Assembly: GCA_902580225.1 (NCBI GenBank)
Contig: CACHJU010000003.1
Location: 1-64,000, forward strand
Source of the DNA: an uncultured Verrucomicrobiota bacterium
GTDB taxonomy: Bacteria > Verrucomicrobiota > Verrucomicrobiia > Opitutales > Seribacteraceae
Length of the DNA: 64,000 bases
Direction: 5' to 3'
Program-made: the position numbers and the translations under genes
Shown here: piece after piece, positions 37,176 to 45,704 of the stretch
Layout of the letters: each line of letters begins with the position of its first letter
How positions within the stretch are numbered: position 1 is the stretch's first letter
Notes under the pieces: generated by a model
Seen by the model: the letters and a program-made list of their open reading frames with translations, nothing else
What the model was told of the DNA's origin: nothing
Databases searched by the model: none

Positions 37176-37910
37176 TCAAGGGACAGGTGGAATGATTAAG
37201 GTCTGTCCAAGCTTTAAACTATTTTTACTGGGCAAAGAGGATCGATTAGCATTGTAAATCAAGTCAATCTTAGATGAATCTCCATAAAACTTGCGACTTA
37301 TAGCGTACAGACTGTCTCCTTTTTGAACAACATAGCTACGCGAGCTGACAACTGCTTTAGGTTTAGGCGGAAGGAAAGTTTTTGACTTAATTAATAAAGA
37401 ATTTTGTTTTTCACTTATGGTCTTCCCCGAAACAATGGGCAGCCCTAGACTAGCACGTAGATCAGCAACCTCTCTTTTTAATTGTTCATTCTCCTCCATC
37501 AAAGCAAGTGAATCGAGGTAATCGGAATATGGTTCACCTGGTAAAGAACGAATAATTTCTCGCTCAGCTGTAGTAATCAATTGCTCCACCTTTGAGGCTT
37601 CGCTAGAATTACTTTTTAAAAGAAGAAACCTTCTAAAATGATATATTGCTGCCACCGGATCCTGCCTCGATTTTAAGGTCAAAAATAGTCGACCAGCCTC
37701 TAAGTGGGAATTTGGAGAATTCATCGCCCGACGGGTAACTGAAAGGAATTCGTCTAGGGCCTCTTCTCCCTTGCCTACTTTTAAATAAGATCGACCTCTT
37801 TGAAATGCAGGATCTTCTTCTTCTACAGCAACTGGACCAGTTCTACTGCATGCACCGAATACACAAGTAAATAAAACAACGATTACTAATTTAATATATT
37901 CTTTTTTCAT
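37176..37910 (-). CDS. LysM-domain lipoprotein
   Basis: A lipoprotein signal peptide ends with FGAC (lipidated Cys about residue 20). Residues about 35-115 look like helical TPR-type repeats (FQRGRSYLKVGKGEEALDEF, SHLEAGRLFLTLKSRQDPVA). A short coiled coil precedes the C-terminal LysM domain (YVVQKGDSLYAISRKFYGDS, then a final LGQTLIIPPVP), which binds peptidoglycan. It probably sits in the periplasm between membrane and wall. It starts directly after the yjbQ stop and is 16 bases before the cysteine desulfurase gene. Confidence 0.85.
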   Translation of the reverse strand: MKKEYIKLVIVVLFTCVFGACSRTGPVAVEEEDPAFQRGRSYLKVGKGEEALDEFLSVTRRAMNSPNSHLEAGRLFLTLKSRQDPVAAIYHFRRFLLLKSNSSEASKVEQLITTAEREIIRSLPGEPYSDYLDSLALMEENEQLKREVADLRASLGLPIVSGKTISEKQNSLLIKSKTFLPPKPKAVVSSRSYVVQKGDSLYAISRKFYGDSSKIDLIYNANRSSLPSKNSLKLGQTLIIPPVP

Positions 37911-38345
37911 TTATTCTCCAATATAACTAAATACTAAATTTCTGTTATGAAAAGAATTTCTATGCTCCCATAAAAAAAGACCCTGCCAAGTACCCAGTTG
38001 TAAGCGACAATTGGAAAAAGGAATATTTTCACTTGTACGAGTAAGAGCCATTTTTATATGCGAAGGCATATCATCAGCTCCCTCCATAGTGTGAATAAAA
38101 TAAGGCATATCTTCAGGAACTAGATCATTCAAAAACCGCTCCAAATCGACTCGTGCTGTTGGGTCGGCATTCTCCATTAGAACAAGGCTGCAACTAGTAT
38201 GACGAAGAAAAACTGATGCAATCCCATGATCTAGCCTTGATTCATAAAGCCCCTCCGCTACTGCATCAGTTATTTCATAGGTTCCTTTTCCTTTTGTCTC
38301 GTAACTCCAATCTTTCTTATAAATTTCCATATGTAAATTAGACAT
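37911..38345 (-). CDS. yjbQ: YjbQ/UPF0047 family protein
   Basis: The 144-residue protein has the UPF0047 signatures: GIASVFLRHTSCSLVLMENAD near the middle, DDMPSHIKMALT, and the end LGTWQGLFLWEHR. The His and acidic residues that form the putative metal-binding active site are present. Family members have weak thiamine-phosphate synthase activity, but the physiological role is uncertain. Starts at ATG 38345 or ATG 38330 are both possible; upstream TTG is unlikely. The stop is directly followed by the LysM gene start. Confidence 0.88.
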   Translation of the reverse strand: MSNLHMEIYKKDWSYETKGKGTYEITDAVAEGLYESRLDHGIASVFLRHTSCSLVLMENADPTARVDLERFLNDLVPEDMPYFIHTMEGADDMPSHIKMALTRTSENIPFSNCRLQLGTWQGLFLWEHRNSFHNRNLVFSYIGE

Positions 38346-38486
38346 GTTTATTATTAGAAAGGAAAAGATTTTTGGCAAGGGTCGAGAAAGAATAAGTCGT
38401 TAAAACGTTGATCTTTGGGATTCTTAAAAAAAAGACCTTTTTCTTCCCAACCAAAGAAAAGATTGTTAAAAAAGAAAATCATATCA

Positions 38487-39101
38487 CTAACACTTAAGTT
38501 CTGTTTTGGTATTCAACCAGCTTCGTAATGAATTTACTAAATTCGTAACCATTATTTTTTCCGGCTTCAAATCGGATAATTTCGTATTTAGCCTGTAAAT
38601 TGCCTCAAATTGTTCCCTGTTTTCTAGTTTAGCCAACCAATCCTGTTTAATAGGATGACCCTCCAATCTGCCAAATTGATATAATGTTTTAAATAAAATA
38701 GTAGGAGGATCAAATCCTTTATCTAGAGCACTGAGTGAGCGAGCGAGAAGTTGACCGAAAGGTATCGTATCCTGAAGATGAGGACCGTTGTCTAGGTATA
38801 AACGAGCAACACCTGAAGCTGCATGAAAACGCGAGTAATCTTTTGCAATTCCACTTCTTCTATGAACAATTTGAAAATCTTTCACAAAAGGAAACCCTCT
38901 TCCACCATTTACTATGCTGACAAGAAATTCGACATCATCAAAAAGATCAGGAGTGGAAGAGGAATCTGACTTTTTACTCATTCGAAACAAAATTATCTTA
39001 AGTCCTTTTAGTCTGGAAAACAAAAAAATACGCAGATACGCCTCACCTGTTACCTCTCGATTTATGATGGTACCTTCAAAACTTTCTGCTAGAGAAGGCA
39101 T
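38487..39101 (-). CDS. Divergent RecO-like protein
   Basis: This 204-residue protein resembles RecO in plan: an N-terminal part of about 80 residues with the beta pattern of an OB fold (FEGTIINREVTGEAYLRIFL, FSRLKGLKIILFR), then helices (FHAASGVARLYLDNGPHLQD, FGQLLARSLSALDKG, ILFKTLYQFGRLEGHP). RecO loads RecA with RecR, and recF lies downstream in the same block, which fits. The similarity is by pattern only, with no zinc cysteines, so it could also be an unrelated lineage-specific protein. It lies 28 bases after the DUF502 gene. Confidence 0.45.
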   Translation of the reverse strand: MPSLAESFEGTIINREVTGEAYLRIFLFSRLKGLKIILFRMSKKSDSSSTPDLFDDVEFLVSIVNGGRGFPFVKDFQIVHRRSGIAKDYSRFHAASGVARLYLDNGPHLQDTIPFGQLLARSLSALDKGFDPPTILFKTLYQFGRLEGHPIKQDWLAKLENREQFEAIYRLNTKLSDLKPEKIMVTNLVNSLRSWLNTKTELKC

Positions 39102-39129
39102 TAATAATAAATTTTATAAGGACCAAACT

Positions 39130-39900
39130 TTAAGGTTTTTTTGTATCACTGACCTTTGGTTTGGAAGTTTTTTTTCCGACCGGTGATGATTTCTTATAAA
39201 CAGCTTTTCGTTTGTTACCAACTGCGGCCTTTTTCCTACCATCATCTTTTAATTTTTTAACTTTGGAAGTGGGAATTACAGCCCCTCCTGAAATAAGCAT
39301 TTTCATACCCTCGCCTACTGACATTTTTAGATGATAAATATCTTCTGGTGGAAGCATTAAGAGAAATCCACTTGTTGGATTCGGAGTGGTAGGGACGAAA
39401 ACATTGGTTAAAGGCTTGCCTATTACCTCCACTGTTTCTCCTGAAGCATCATTTGTGAGGAATCCAATCACATAACAACCGTCCTTGGGGTACTCAACTA
39501 AGACAACCTGTTTAAAAACCGCCCGGTTTTCTTTCCCAAATGTCTCGACTATCTGTTTAACTGAATGATAAACCGTGTTGATGAACGGTACTTTCCCAAG
39601 AATTTTTTCGGTGGATGATATAAAAAATTTACCCAGTACATAGTTGGATAAAAAGCCTAGAAATGTTAAGGATAAAACTCCTACAATTAACCCCAGTAAA
39701 CCAAGTAAAGACTCAAAACCAAAGAAGAAACTTTCTTCACCCAGTCCTAGTTGCGAAACAAGATTGGTAGCGGGTTCCTTAAATAAGTCCAAGAGGAAAT
39801 CCAAGACAAAAATAGTAGTACCAAGTGGAAGAAAAATAAGTAATCCAGTAAGAAAAGAGTTACGAAATTTTCGAGATAAAGATGTAATTTTATTAGACAC
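39130..39900 (-). CDS. DUF502 family membrane protein
   Basis: The 256-residue protein matches DUF502: an N-terminal membrane helix LTGLLIFLPLGTTIFVLDFL, a second at about 62-90, the segment GKVPFINTVYHSVKQIVETF, and the conserved FVPTTPNPTSGFLLMLPPED. About 45 residues at the C-terminus are very basic (Lys/Arg-rich) and probably cytoplasmic. The start is GTG at 39900. It lies between ybeY and the RecO-like gene with short gaps. Function of the family is unknown; it is widespread in diderm bacteria and plants. Confidence 0.88.
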   Translation of the reverse strand: MSNKITSLSRKFRNSFLTGLLIFLPLGTTIFVLDFLLDLFKEPATNLVSQLGLGEESFFFGFESLLGLLGLIVGVLSLTFLGFLSNYVLGKFFISSTEKILGKVPFINTVYHSVKQIVETFGKENRAVFKQVVLVEYPKDGCYVIGFLTNDASGETVEVIGKPLTNVFVPTTPNPTSGFLLMLPPEDIYHLKMSVGEGMKMLISGGAVIPTSKVKKLKDDGRKKAAVGNKRKAVYKKSSPVGKKTSKPKVSDTKKP

Positions 39901-39909
39901 TCCTTTTCG

Positions 39910-40380
39910 CTAACCTTCTATAGAAGCTGGAGCGAGATGAAAATTAGGCCAAAGATCATCTTTATCGATTAAAGACATCACATTTGCCTCTTCTAGTCGC
40001 ATGATTTTGATTTCAGCCTCGTTTTGATCGTCAAACCCAACCAAATGTAACCATCCATGAATGAGATAAAGGCTTAATTCTTTTTCGATTTCTAAGTTTT
40101 GGCTTTCTGCCACCCGAATTGCCTGATCAACTGAAACACATATTTCACCAACCATTTCATTATCCAAGTCCGATGGAAATGTAATCACATCAGTCGGACG
40201 ATAATCCTGCAAAAAGTCGCCGTGTATTTTGGTATGCTCAGTTTCGTTTAAAAAAACAATCGAAAGTACTCCTTCGGACTTATGGTCATGAAGAGAAAAT
40301 ATATTTTGAAAAAATCGGCTTAGCTTTTCTTCATCAAAAAGAAGAGATGGGTATAAATTTGTGCACTCTATATTAATCAA
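39910..40380 (-). CDS. ybeY: Endoribonuclease YbeY (third metal ligand changed)
   Basis: YbeY is a zinc-dependent endoribonuclease acting in 16S rRNA maturation. The 156-residue protein has IHGDFLQDYRPTDVITFPSD and GEICVSVDQA. The metal motif reads LIHGWLHLVGFDDQNE; the usual form is HGxLHLxGYDH, so the first two His are kept while the third is Asp. The start is TTG at 40380, whose TTGA overlaps the stop of the upstream HD-phosphohydrolase gene. ybeY next to phoH and pgpH is a classic arrangement. Confidence 0.9.
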   Translation of the reverse strand: MINIECTNLYPSLLFDEEKLSRFFQNIFSLHDHKSEGVLSIVFLNETEHTKIHGDFLQDYRPTDVITFPSDLDNEMVGEICVSVDQAIRVAESQNLEIEKELSLYLIHGWLHLVGFDDQNEAEIKIMRLEEANVMSLIDKDDLWPNFHLAPASIEG

Positions 40381-42890
40381 GACTTTTGAATATTTTTTGG
40401 TTTTTCTGAAAATGGAGAAGCACTTCCACGCCTCTCGCCGATTTGCTTATCTTCATCAGGGTATTCGATTCGAGAATGTAGCATATTTAGAGCGGTTTTT
40501 ATGAAACTTTTCTTGATCTTAGCGACTTCTTCTAAAGTTAACGGACATTCATCCAACTGTCTGTCCTCTAACCGATCCTGAAATATATTTTCAAGCAATT
40601 CTTCTACGCTGTGTTGAGTAACCTTTGGCAAGCTTCTCGCCGCTGCTTCAACCGAATCCGCAAAAAAAATAATCGCACTTTCCTTAAACCTTGGCTTTGG
40701 TCCGTCATATCGATAATTAGATTCATCTGGTTCTTCTTGATCAAGTTCGCCGTAAGGCAATTTTTCCTGCTTGATTTTCTTTTTTGCCTGGTGGTAAAAA
40801 TATTTAACCAAAGTTGTTCCATGATGTTGCCTGATTACATCCCTAATAATTTTGGGAAGCCCATTTTCTCTAGCCATCTCGATTCCTTCTTTAACATGAC
40901 TTTTAATTATTAAAGCACTCATCGCAGGGTTTTGCCGATTGTGCGGATTTCCAAATTCACCTTGATTTTCATTAAAATAATGAGGTTGAGCCATTTTACC
41001 GATATCGTGAAAAAGAGAACAGGCTCTACATAAAATTGGATTTGCACCCACTGCAACCGCTGCATTTTCCGATAAATTCGCAACCATTAGACTATGATGA
41101 TACGTGCCCGGTGCTTCAACCTGCATTTTTCTTAAAAGCGGATGATTAAAATCGGTCAATTCAAATAGGGTTGCATCCGTTGCAACTTTAAATCCATGCT
41201 CAATCAATGGCATAGCAGTAAGCACAAGCCCGCCGGTAAAAACTCCCATTAAGAGGGAAGCCAATGCATGATTGACCGAAGCAACTCCAGTACCTCCAGA
41301 AGCAAAGCCGATCCCTAAAGCTAATATAGACCCAGTCAATCCGGCCATTGCACCAGCCTTCAGTGCACTTCCACGGTGTCTAATTTCTCTGCAGAAAAAG
41401 GCTCCGACTAAAGCCGAGCACAGTGATATTGACAACGCCTCAATACCCGCATTTTGCATGGTAGCATGAAAAACACTCGTCATCAGTGCTGAAAGTGCCG
41501 CCATCCGTGGACCAACTGATATCATAACAATCATTGGAGCAAAAGCCATCGGAATTAGATAAGGAATTAATCCTACAAGAACTGAATTTCCTCCGAAAAG
41601 GTCGGTGGAACCAAGTTCAAGAATTAATCGAGAAAGGCTTAAATTAGAAATAATTGCGACTGCAACAATGGTTGAACGAATAGTATCATTCCAAAAGTTC
41701 GGAAGGACTAAACTGATGTAAAAAATTCCAATAAGAAAAATCCCTACGGTAATAAAAATTCTTTTAGGCAAAAGATTTCGGTCGTCAGCAGTTAGAGATA
41801 AATATTCACGAAATTTTTCAAGATCACTCTCTGTTAACTCACTTCCCTTCTTTAGTATTAATTCACCCTCTTTTACAACTATGATCGGTTGGTTCATTTC
41901 TGCAATAGCATGGTTTTGTGCCTTGGTTGTTTTTTCGCGATCTATTTCTCTCAGAAATAGTCCTTTTTTAACAAAGCCCGAAATATTTGCCGCTAGATCA
42001 TTTCTAAATTGCTGGGCAGAAAAAGAGGCATTTTCATCCCCACTTTCAATCAAATCTTCAAGAAGCAAACCAGTTTCTGGAAAAGGACCGTCATTGCTTA
42101 AATGTTCTTTGATTTCAGTCAAATAGAAGCTCAACTCGAGATATTTCTCCCCTAGTTCATCAGGGTCCAAGTTAAACCTCAATCCATTCTCGATACCTTC
42201 GATAACTATAAAATTATTTGCCAATTTTAACATAGCATTATTGATTCGATTTGTCGCATTCGATTCAGAAAAAAACTTCTGATCGACGGAAGGGAACTTA
42301 ACAACTCCAGTTAAATGCAACTTTTCTAATTGATCTTTAATTATTTCAAAAAAAGTCAGGGAGCCGGCAAAGTTACGCCATAAAAAAAGTGAATTCAACT
42401 CTGCATTCGTTACCTCGAGATTAAAGTTTGATGCCAATTCTTCCAAAAGAGATGACTTTGCGTTCATTTGTGCATCATCATCCATAGAACTTATTAAGAT
42501 TAAGCCTTCCTCAAGACGAATTATAGCCTTTTTAAAACTTTCTTCTCCCGCACGATTTCTGGAAAACTCCCTTGGAGTACTACTTCTGATCCATTCTTCC
42601 GCTTCCTTCCTCCGAATTTCACTTTGAAAAGAAAACGGACGATCAGAATATATGTTCTCAGGAGCAACCTCACCCAATGATCTCAAACCAGGAGGATCTT
42701 GTCCAACAAAGCAAATAGAAACAATGGAAGTGGCAAATAATATAGTAAAGAATCCTTGCTTTCCGAATTTTTCCCAAAAAGCCCTGAATCCAGAAAAATT
42801 TTTACCGTCCTCATTTCCTTCCTCAAGACTTTTTCTTCTTCGGGCAAGGTGCCTTCCAGTTTTTTTACGTAAAGATTTATTTTCTTCCAT
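40377..42890 (-). CDS. PgpH-like 7TM-HD phosphohydrolase
   Basis: The 837-residue protein has a short basic cytoplasmic N-terminus, a membrane helix (about 50-68), a large extracytoplasmic 7TMR-HDED-type domain (about 85-370), seven membrane helices (about 380-570) and a cytoplasmic HD domain with HHSLMVANLSENAAVAVGA, SLFHDIGKMAQP, the His/Glu-containing FNENQ and DVIRQHHGT. PgpH of Firmicutes hydrolyses cyclic di-AMP, so a similar role is likely. No diadenylate cyclase is in the window. It lies 17 bases after phoH and overlaps ybeY by four bases. Confidence 0.9.
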   Translation of the reverse strand: MEENKSLRKKTGRHLARRRKSLEEGNEDGKNFSGFRAFWEKFGKQGFFTILFATSIVSICFVGQDPPGLRSLGEVAPENIYSDRPFSFQSEIRRKEAEEWIRSSTPREFSRNRAGEESFKKAIIRLEEGLILISSMDDDAQMNAKSSLLEELASNFNLEVTNAELNSLFLWRNFAGSLTFFEIIKDQLEKLHLTGVVKFPSVDQKFFSESNATNRINNAMLKLANNFIVIEGIENGLRFNLDPDELGEKYLELSFYLTEIKEHLSNDGPFPETGLLLEDLIESGDENASFSAQQFRNDLAANISGFVKKGLFLREIDREKTTKAQNHAIAEMNQPIIVVKEGELILKKGSELTESDLEKFREYLSLTADDRNLLPKRIFITVGIFLIGIFYISLVLPNFWNDTIRSTIVAVAIISNLSLSRLILELGSTDLFGGNSVLVGLIPYLIPMAFAPMIVMISVGPRMAALSALMTSVFHATMQNAGIEALSISLCSALVGAFFCREIRHRGSALKAGAMAGLTGSILALGIGFASGGTGVASVNHALASLLMGVFTGGLVLTAMPLIEHGFKVATDATLFELTDFNHPLLRKMQVEAPGTYHHSLMVANLSENAAVAVGANPILCRACSLFHDIGKMAQPHYFNENQGEFGNPHNRQNPAMSALIIKSHVKEGIEMARENGLPKIIRDVIRQHHGTTLVKYFYHQAKKKIKQEKLPYGELDQEEPDESNYRYDGPKPRFKESAIIFFADSVEAAARSLPKVTQHSVEELLENIFQDRLEDRQLDECPLTLEEVAKIKKSFIKTALNMLHSRIEYPDEDKQIGERRGSASPFSEKPKNIQKS

Positions 42891-42907
42891 TACCTAAATA
42901 GATTGAG

Positions 42908-43858
42908 TCATGAACCTAGAGTTTCATAAGCAGATATTATCTTACTAACCAAAGGGTGTCGAACTACATCCATTTGGTCAAACTTATGAAAGTGAATTCC
43001 ATCCAGATTGGAAAGGGTTTTGTGAGCTTCAACCAATCCCGACTCTTGGCGAGGAGGAAGGTCAATTTGAGTAACATCTCCGGTTACCACCATTTTACTC
43101 CCCTCGCCTAAGCGGGTTAAAAACATCATCATTTGAGAACGAGTTGTATTTTGAGCTTCGTCAAGTAAGGCAAAACACTTGCTCAAAGTCCGTCCTCGCA
43201 TATATGCTAGTGGTGCAATCTCAACTACTCCGGTTTCTATTAGTTTACGAGCCTCTATTGGACCGAGCACTTCATCCATTGCATCATACAATGGTCTTAA
43301 ATATGGGAGTAGTTTTTCCTCTAAATCACCTGGTAAAAAACCAAGGGCTTCGCCTGCTTCCACTGCGGGGCGGGCAAGAACAATTCTCTGAACTTCTCCT
43401 TTAATTAATGCATCCAAAGCAACAATCATAGCCAAAAAAGTCTTCCCTGTTCCCGCCGGACCTATTCCGAAAACTAAATCGTTTTTAAGAATAAGATCCA
43501 AAAAACGCCTCTGACTCATATTCCTAGGAACAATAGATTTTTTTCGAATCCTTAAAACCATTGGATTTGTAACTAATTCGAGCAATTCTTTAGATTTTCC
43601 CGAAGCAATTTTTTTCAAAAAACGTAAAAAATCAGCTTCTTTGAGCTTGAATCCATTTTGCCGACCTTGATTTAACAATGAAAAAAGCTCTTCACATTTA
43701 GTAATATTTTCATTTGCACCAGATATTTTAAGGGAAGAACCACGGGCTACCAAGTTGACTTCGAGTATCTGCTCTACCGATTCTAAATTTTTTGGATTTT
43801 CTTGATAAAGTTTATGAAAATCCCTTTCAGAATCGAATTCAATGGTGCTCTCAGCCAT
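42908..43858 (-). CDS. phoH: PhoH family ATPase
   Basis: PhoH-type proteins are RecA-fold P-loop ATPases, often linked with RNA metabolism and ybeY. The 316-residue protein has an N-terminal KH/PIN-linker-like segment, Walker A GIGPAGTGKTFLAMIVALDA, the family segment RIVLARPAVEAGEALGFLPG, RPLYDAMDEVLG, Walker B FALLDEAQNTTRSQMMMFLT and GDVTQIDLP. This is the PhoL/YbeZ subgroup. It is first in the long minus-strand operon phoH-pgpH-ybeY; the 279-base gap upstream probably contains the promoter. Confidence 0.95.
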   Translation of the reverse strand: MAESTIEFDSERDFHKLYQENPKNLESVEQILEVNLVARGSSLKISGANENITKCEELFSLLNQGRQNGFKLKEADFLRFLKKIASGKSKELLELVTNPMVLRIRKKSIVPRNMSQRRFLDLILKNDLVFGIGPAGTGKTFLAMIVALDALIKGEVQRIVLARPAVEAGEALGFLPGDLEEKLLPYLRPLYDAMDEVLGPIEARKLIETGVVEIAPLAYMRGRTLSKCFALLDEAQNTTRSQMMMFLTRLGEGSKMVVTGDVTQIDLPPRQESGLVEAHKTLSNLDGIHFHKFDQMDVVRHPLVSKIISAYETLGS

Positions 43859-44137
43859 TCAAACTAGTTTTGTAAGGGTAAAGCAAACCGTTGAGATCAC
43901 TATCAAAAACAAAAAGGATTGATCTGCCAAATTTAATTACGGTCACGTAAAATGACAATAAAATCATATTGCAATTTTCGTTTATGATTGAGGTATTGAA
44001 AATTCATAACAGGTCTTTATTACAACGCTTTAATCGTGTTTCGCAAGTCTTGAATAATTCGATATATTTCGAATCCTGTTGCCAACTAGATAACTTTTCT
44101 TTTTTGAGTCTCTTTTCAATTAACTTTAAATTCTACA

Positions 44138-45592
44138 GTGAATGTCCTTTTTGTAAGCCCTGAAGTGGGACCCATAGTTCGAGCAGGAGGTTTAGGTGAT
44201 GTTGTAGGAACCCTTCCAATTGCACTTAAAAAATTAGGCATCGATGTTCGAATTCTGTGCCCACTTCACAAAGTTTGCAAAAATTTAAAAACTCATTCAT
44301 TGCCTTTTCAAATAAATTTAAATTTAGGATCCAAAAACTTTTCAGTGAAATTTCAGGAAACAAGGTTAAACAATACTGATATTCCGGTCTACTTTCTTCA
44401 AAATGAAATTCTTTTCGACCGACCGGGGATTTATGCAGACGAAAATGGAGACTATAAAGATAATCCAATCCGCTCTTTTGCCTTGAGTAAAGCAGCTTTA
44501 TTTCTAGAAAAAGCAACCGAATGGAAACCCGATATTTTTCACTCACACGATTGGATGACTGCACCTTTACCTGCCTATTTAAACGCTCTAGATTCATCAA
44601 AAAAGAAAGGAAGGAAATCTCGATCCGTACTTACAATTCATAATTTAGAACACCAAGGGTCATTTCCTGAAGAAATTTTTACCTCATCTGGTTTACCAAT
44701 TAAATTTTCGGGAATCGAAGGGTTTAATCACTATAATTCAATGAATCTCTTAAAAGGAGCCATTCAGCACGCTGATAAAATAACAACAGTTAGCCCTACA
44801 TATGCAAAAGAAATTCGAACTGAACAATATGGGCAAGGATTAGAAAAGTGCCTCGAATATCGTGGTGCAGACTTAATCGGTATACTGAACGGAATTGATG
44901 AGGATAGCTGGAATCCAGAGATGGACTCGTCATTAAAAGAAAGCATTATTCCTTCACTTCCCGATAAAGGTAAAAGTGCAAATAAATCAGCCCTTTTACA
45001 AGAAATGAATTTATCCTATAACAAAAATATTCCACTATTTGGTGCAGTATCTAGGTTGTATCACCAAAAGGGGTTGGATTTACTCGCCGATGCATTACCC
45101 GGAATAGTTTCAAATTCACCGACTCAGTTTATAATACTTGGGAGTGGTGATGAAAAAGAAGAAAAAAGATTTGAAAAACTTTCTAAGCTATACCCCAAAA
45201 ATATTAGTTGCTTTATCGGCTTTAATGACGGCTTAGCTCGAAGGATATTTGCGGGCACAGACTTTTTTTTAATGCCAAGCCGCTTCGAACCATGCGGATT
45301 AGCTCAGCAATATGCAATGAAATATGGTTCCATCCCAATAGCTCGTAGGACGGGTGGTTTAGCAGATACTGTTGTTGATTTTGATGAGGGTCAAAATCAA
45401 GCGAATGGTTTCCTTTTTGAAAAGTCTTCTTCTGCAGAACTAAATGATGTTATTCACAAGGCAATAGACCTTTTCAAAAGAAGAGATCCCTTTAAAAAAA
45501 TTCGCCAAAATGGGCTTAATTCACAGTGTTCATGGGAATTTGCTGCTAAGCAATACATCGAAGTTTATGAGTGGGCATTAAAAGATAAATAG
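44138..45592 (+). CDS. glgA: Glycogen synthase (ADP-glucose type, GT5)
   Basis: GlgA extends alpha-1,4-glucan from ADP-glucose. The GTG start gives MNVLFVSPEVGPIVRAGGLG; GT5 signatures follow: the starch-synthase catalytic segment FHSHDWMTAPLPAYL, LTIHNLEHQG, ITTVSPTYAKEI, LIGILNGIDEDSWNP, AVSRLYHQKGLDLLADALP and FLMPSRFEPCGLAQQYAMKYG. The donor-binding KxGGL motif near the N-terminus reads RAGGL here, a Lys-to-Arg change. It has 484 residues. No other glg gene is adjacent; a SNF2 helicase gene follows. Confidence 0.93.
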   Translation: MNVLFVSPEVGPIVRAGGLGDVVGTLPIALKKLGIDVRILCPLHKVCKNLKTHSLPFQINLNLGSKNFSVKFQETRLNNTDIPVYFLQNEILFDRPGIYADENGDYKDNPIRSFALSKAALFLEKATEWKPDIFHSHDWMTAPLPAYLNALDSSKKKGRKSRSVLTIHNLEHQGSFPEEIFTSSGLPIKFSGIEGFNHYNSMNLLKGAIQHADKITTVSPTYAKEIRTEQYGQGLEKCLEYRGADLIGILNGIDEDSWNPEMDSSLKESIIPSLPDKGKSANKSALLQEMNLSYNKNIPLFGAVSRLYHQKGLDLLADALPGIVSNSPTQFIILGSGDEKEEKRFEKLSKLYPKNISCFIGFNDGLARRIFAGTDFFLMPSRFEPCGLAQQYAMKYGSIPIARRTGGLADTVVDFDEGQNQANGFLFEKSSSAELNDVIHKAIDLFKRRDPFKKIRQNGLNSQCSWEFAAKQYIEVYEWALKDK

Positions 45593-45704
45593 CCCCCCGA
45601 TACCTTTGTGCATAACTTTCTCACAAATTTAACGATTTCAACTTGCGAAACAAGAAGGGGAAAAATTAAAATGAAATATTCAATAAATTTTATCTATTTC
45701 CTTT

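Noticed and set aside
43969-44163. 64-codon open frame overlapping the start of glgA on the same strand
   Set aside because: It begins at a TTG, has no family-like sequence and overlaps the glgA N-terminus, which is clearly correct. Most likely spurious.
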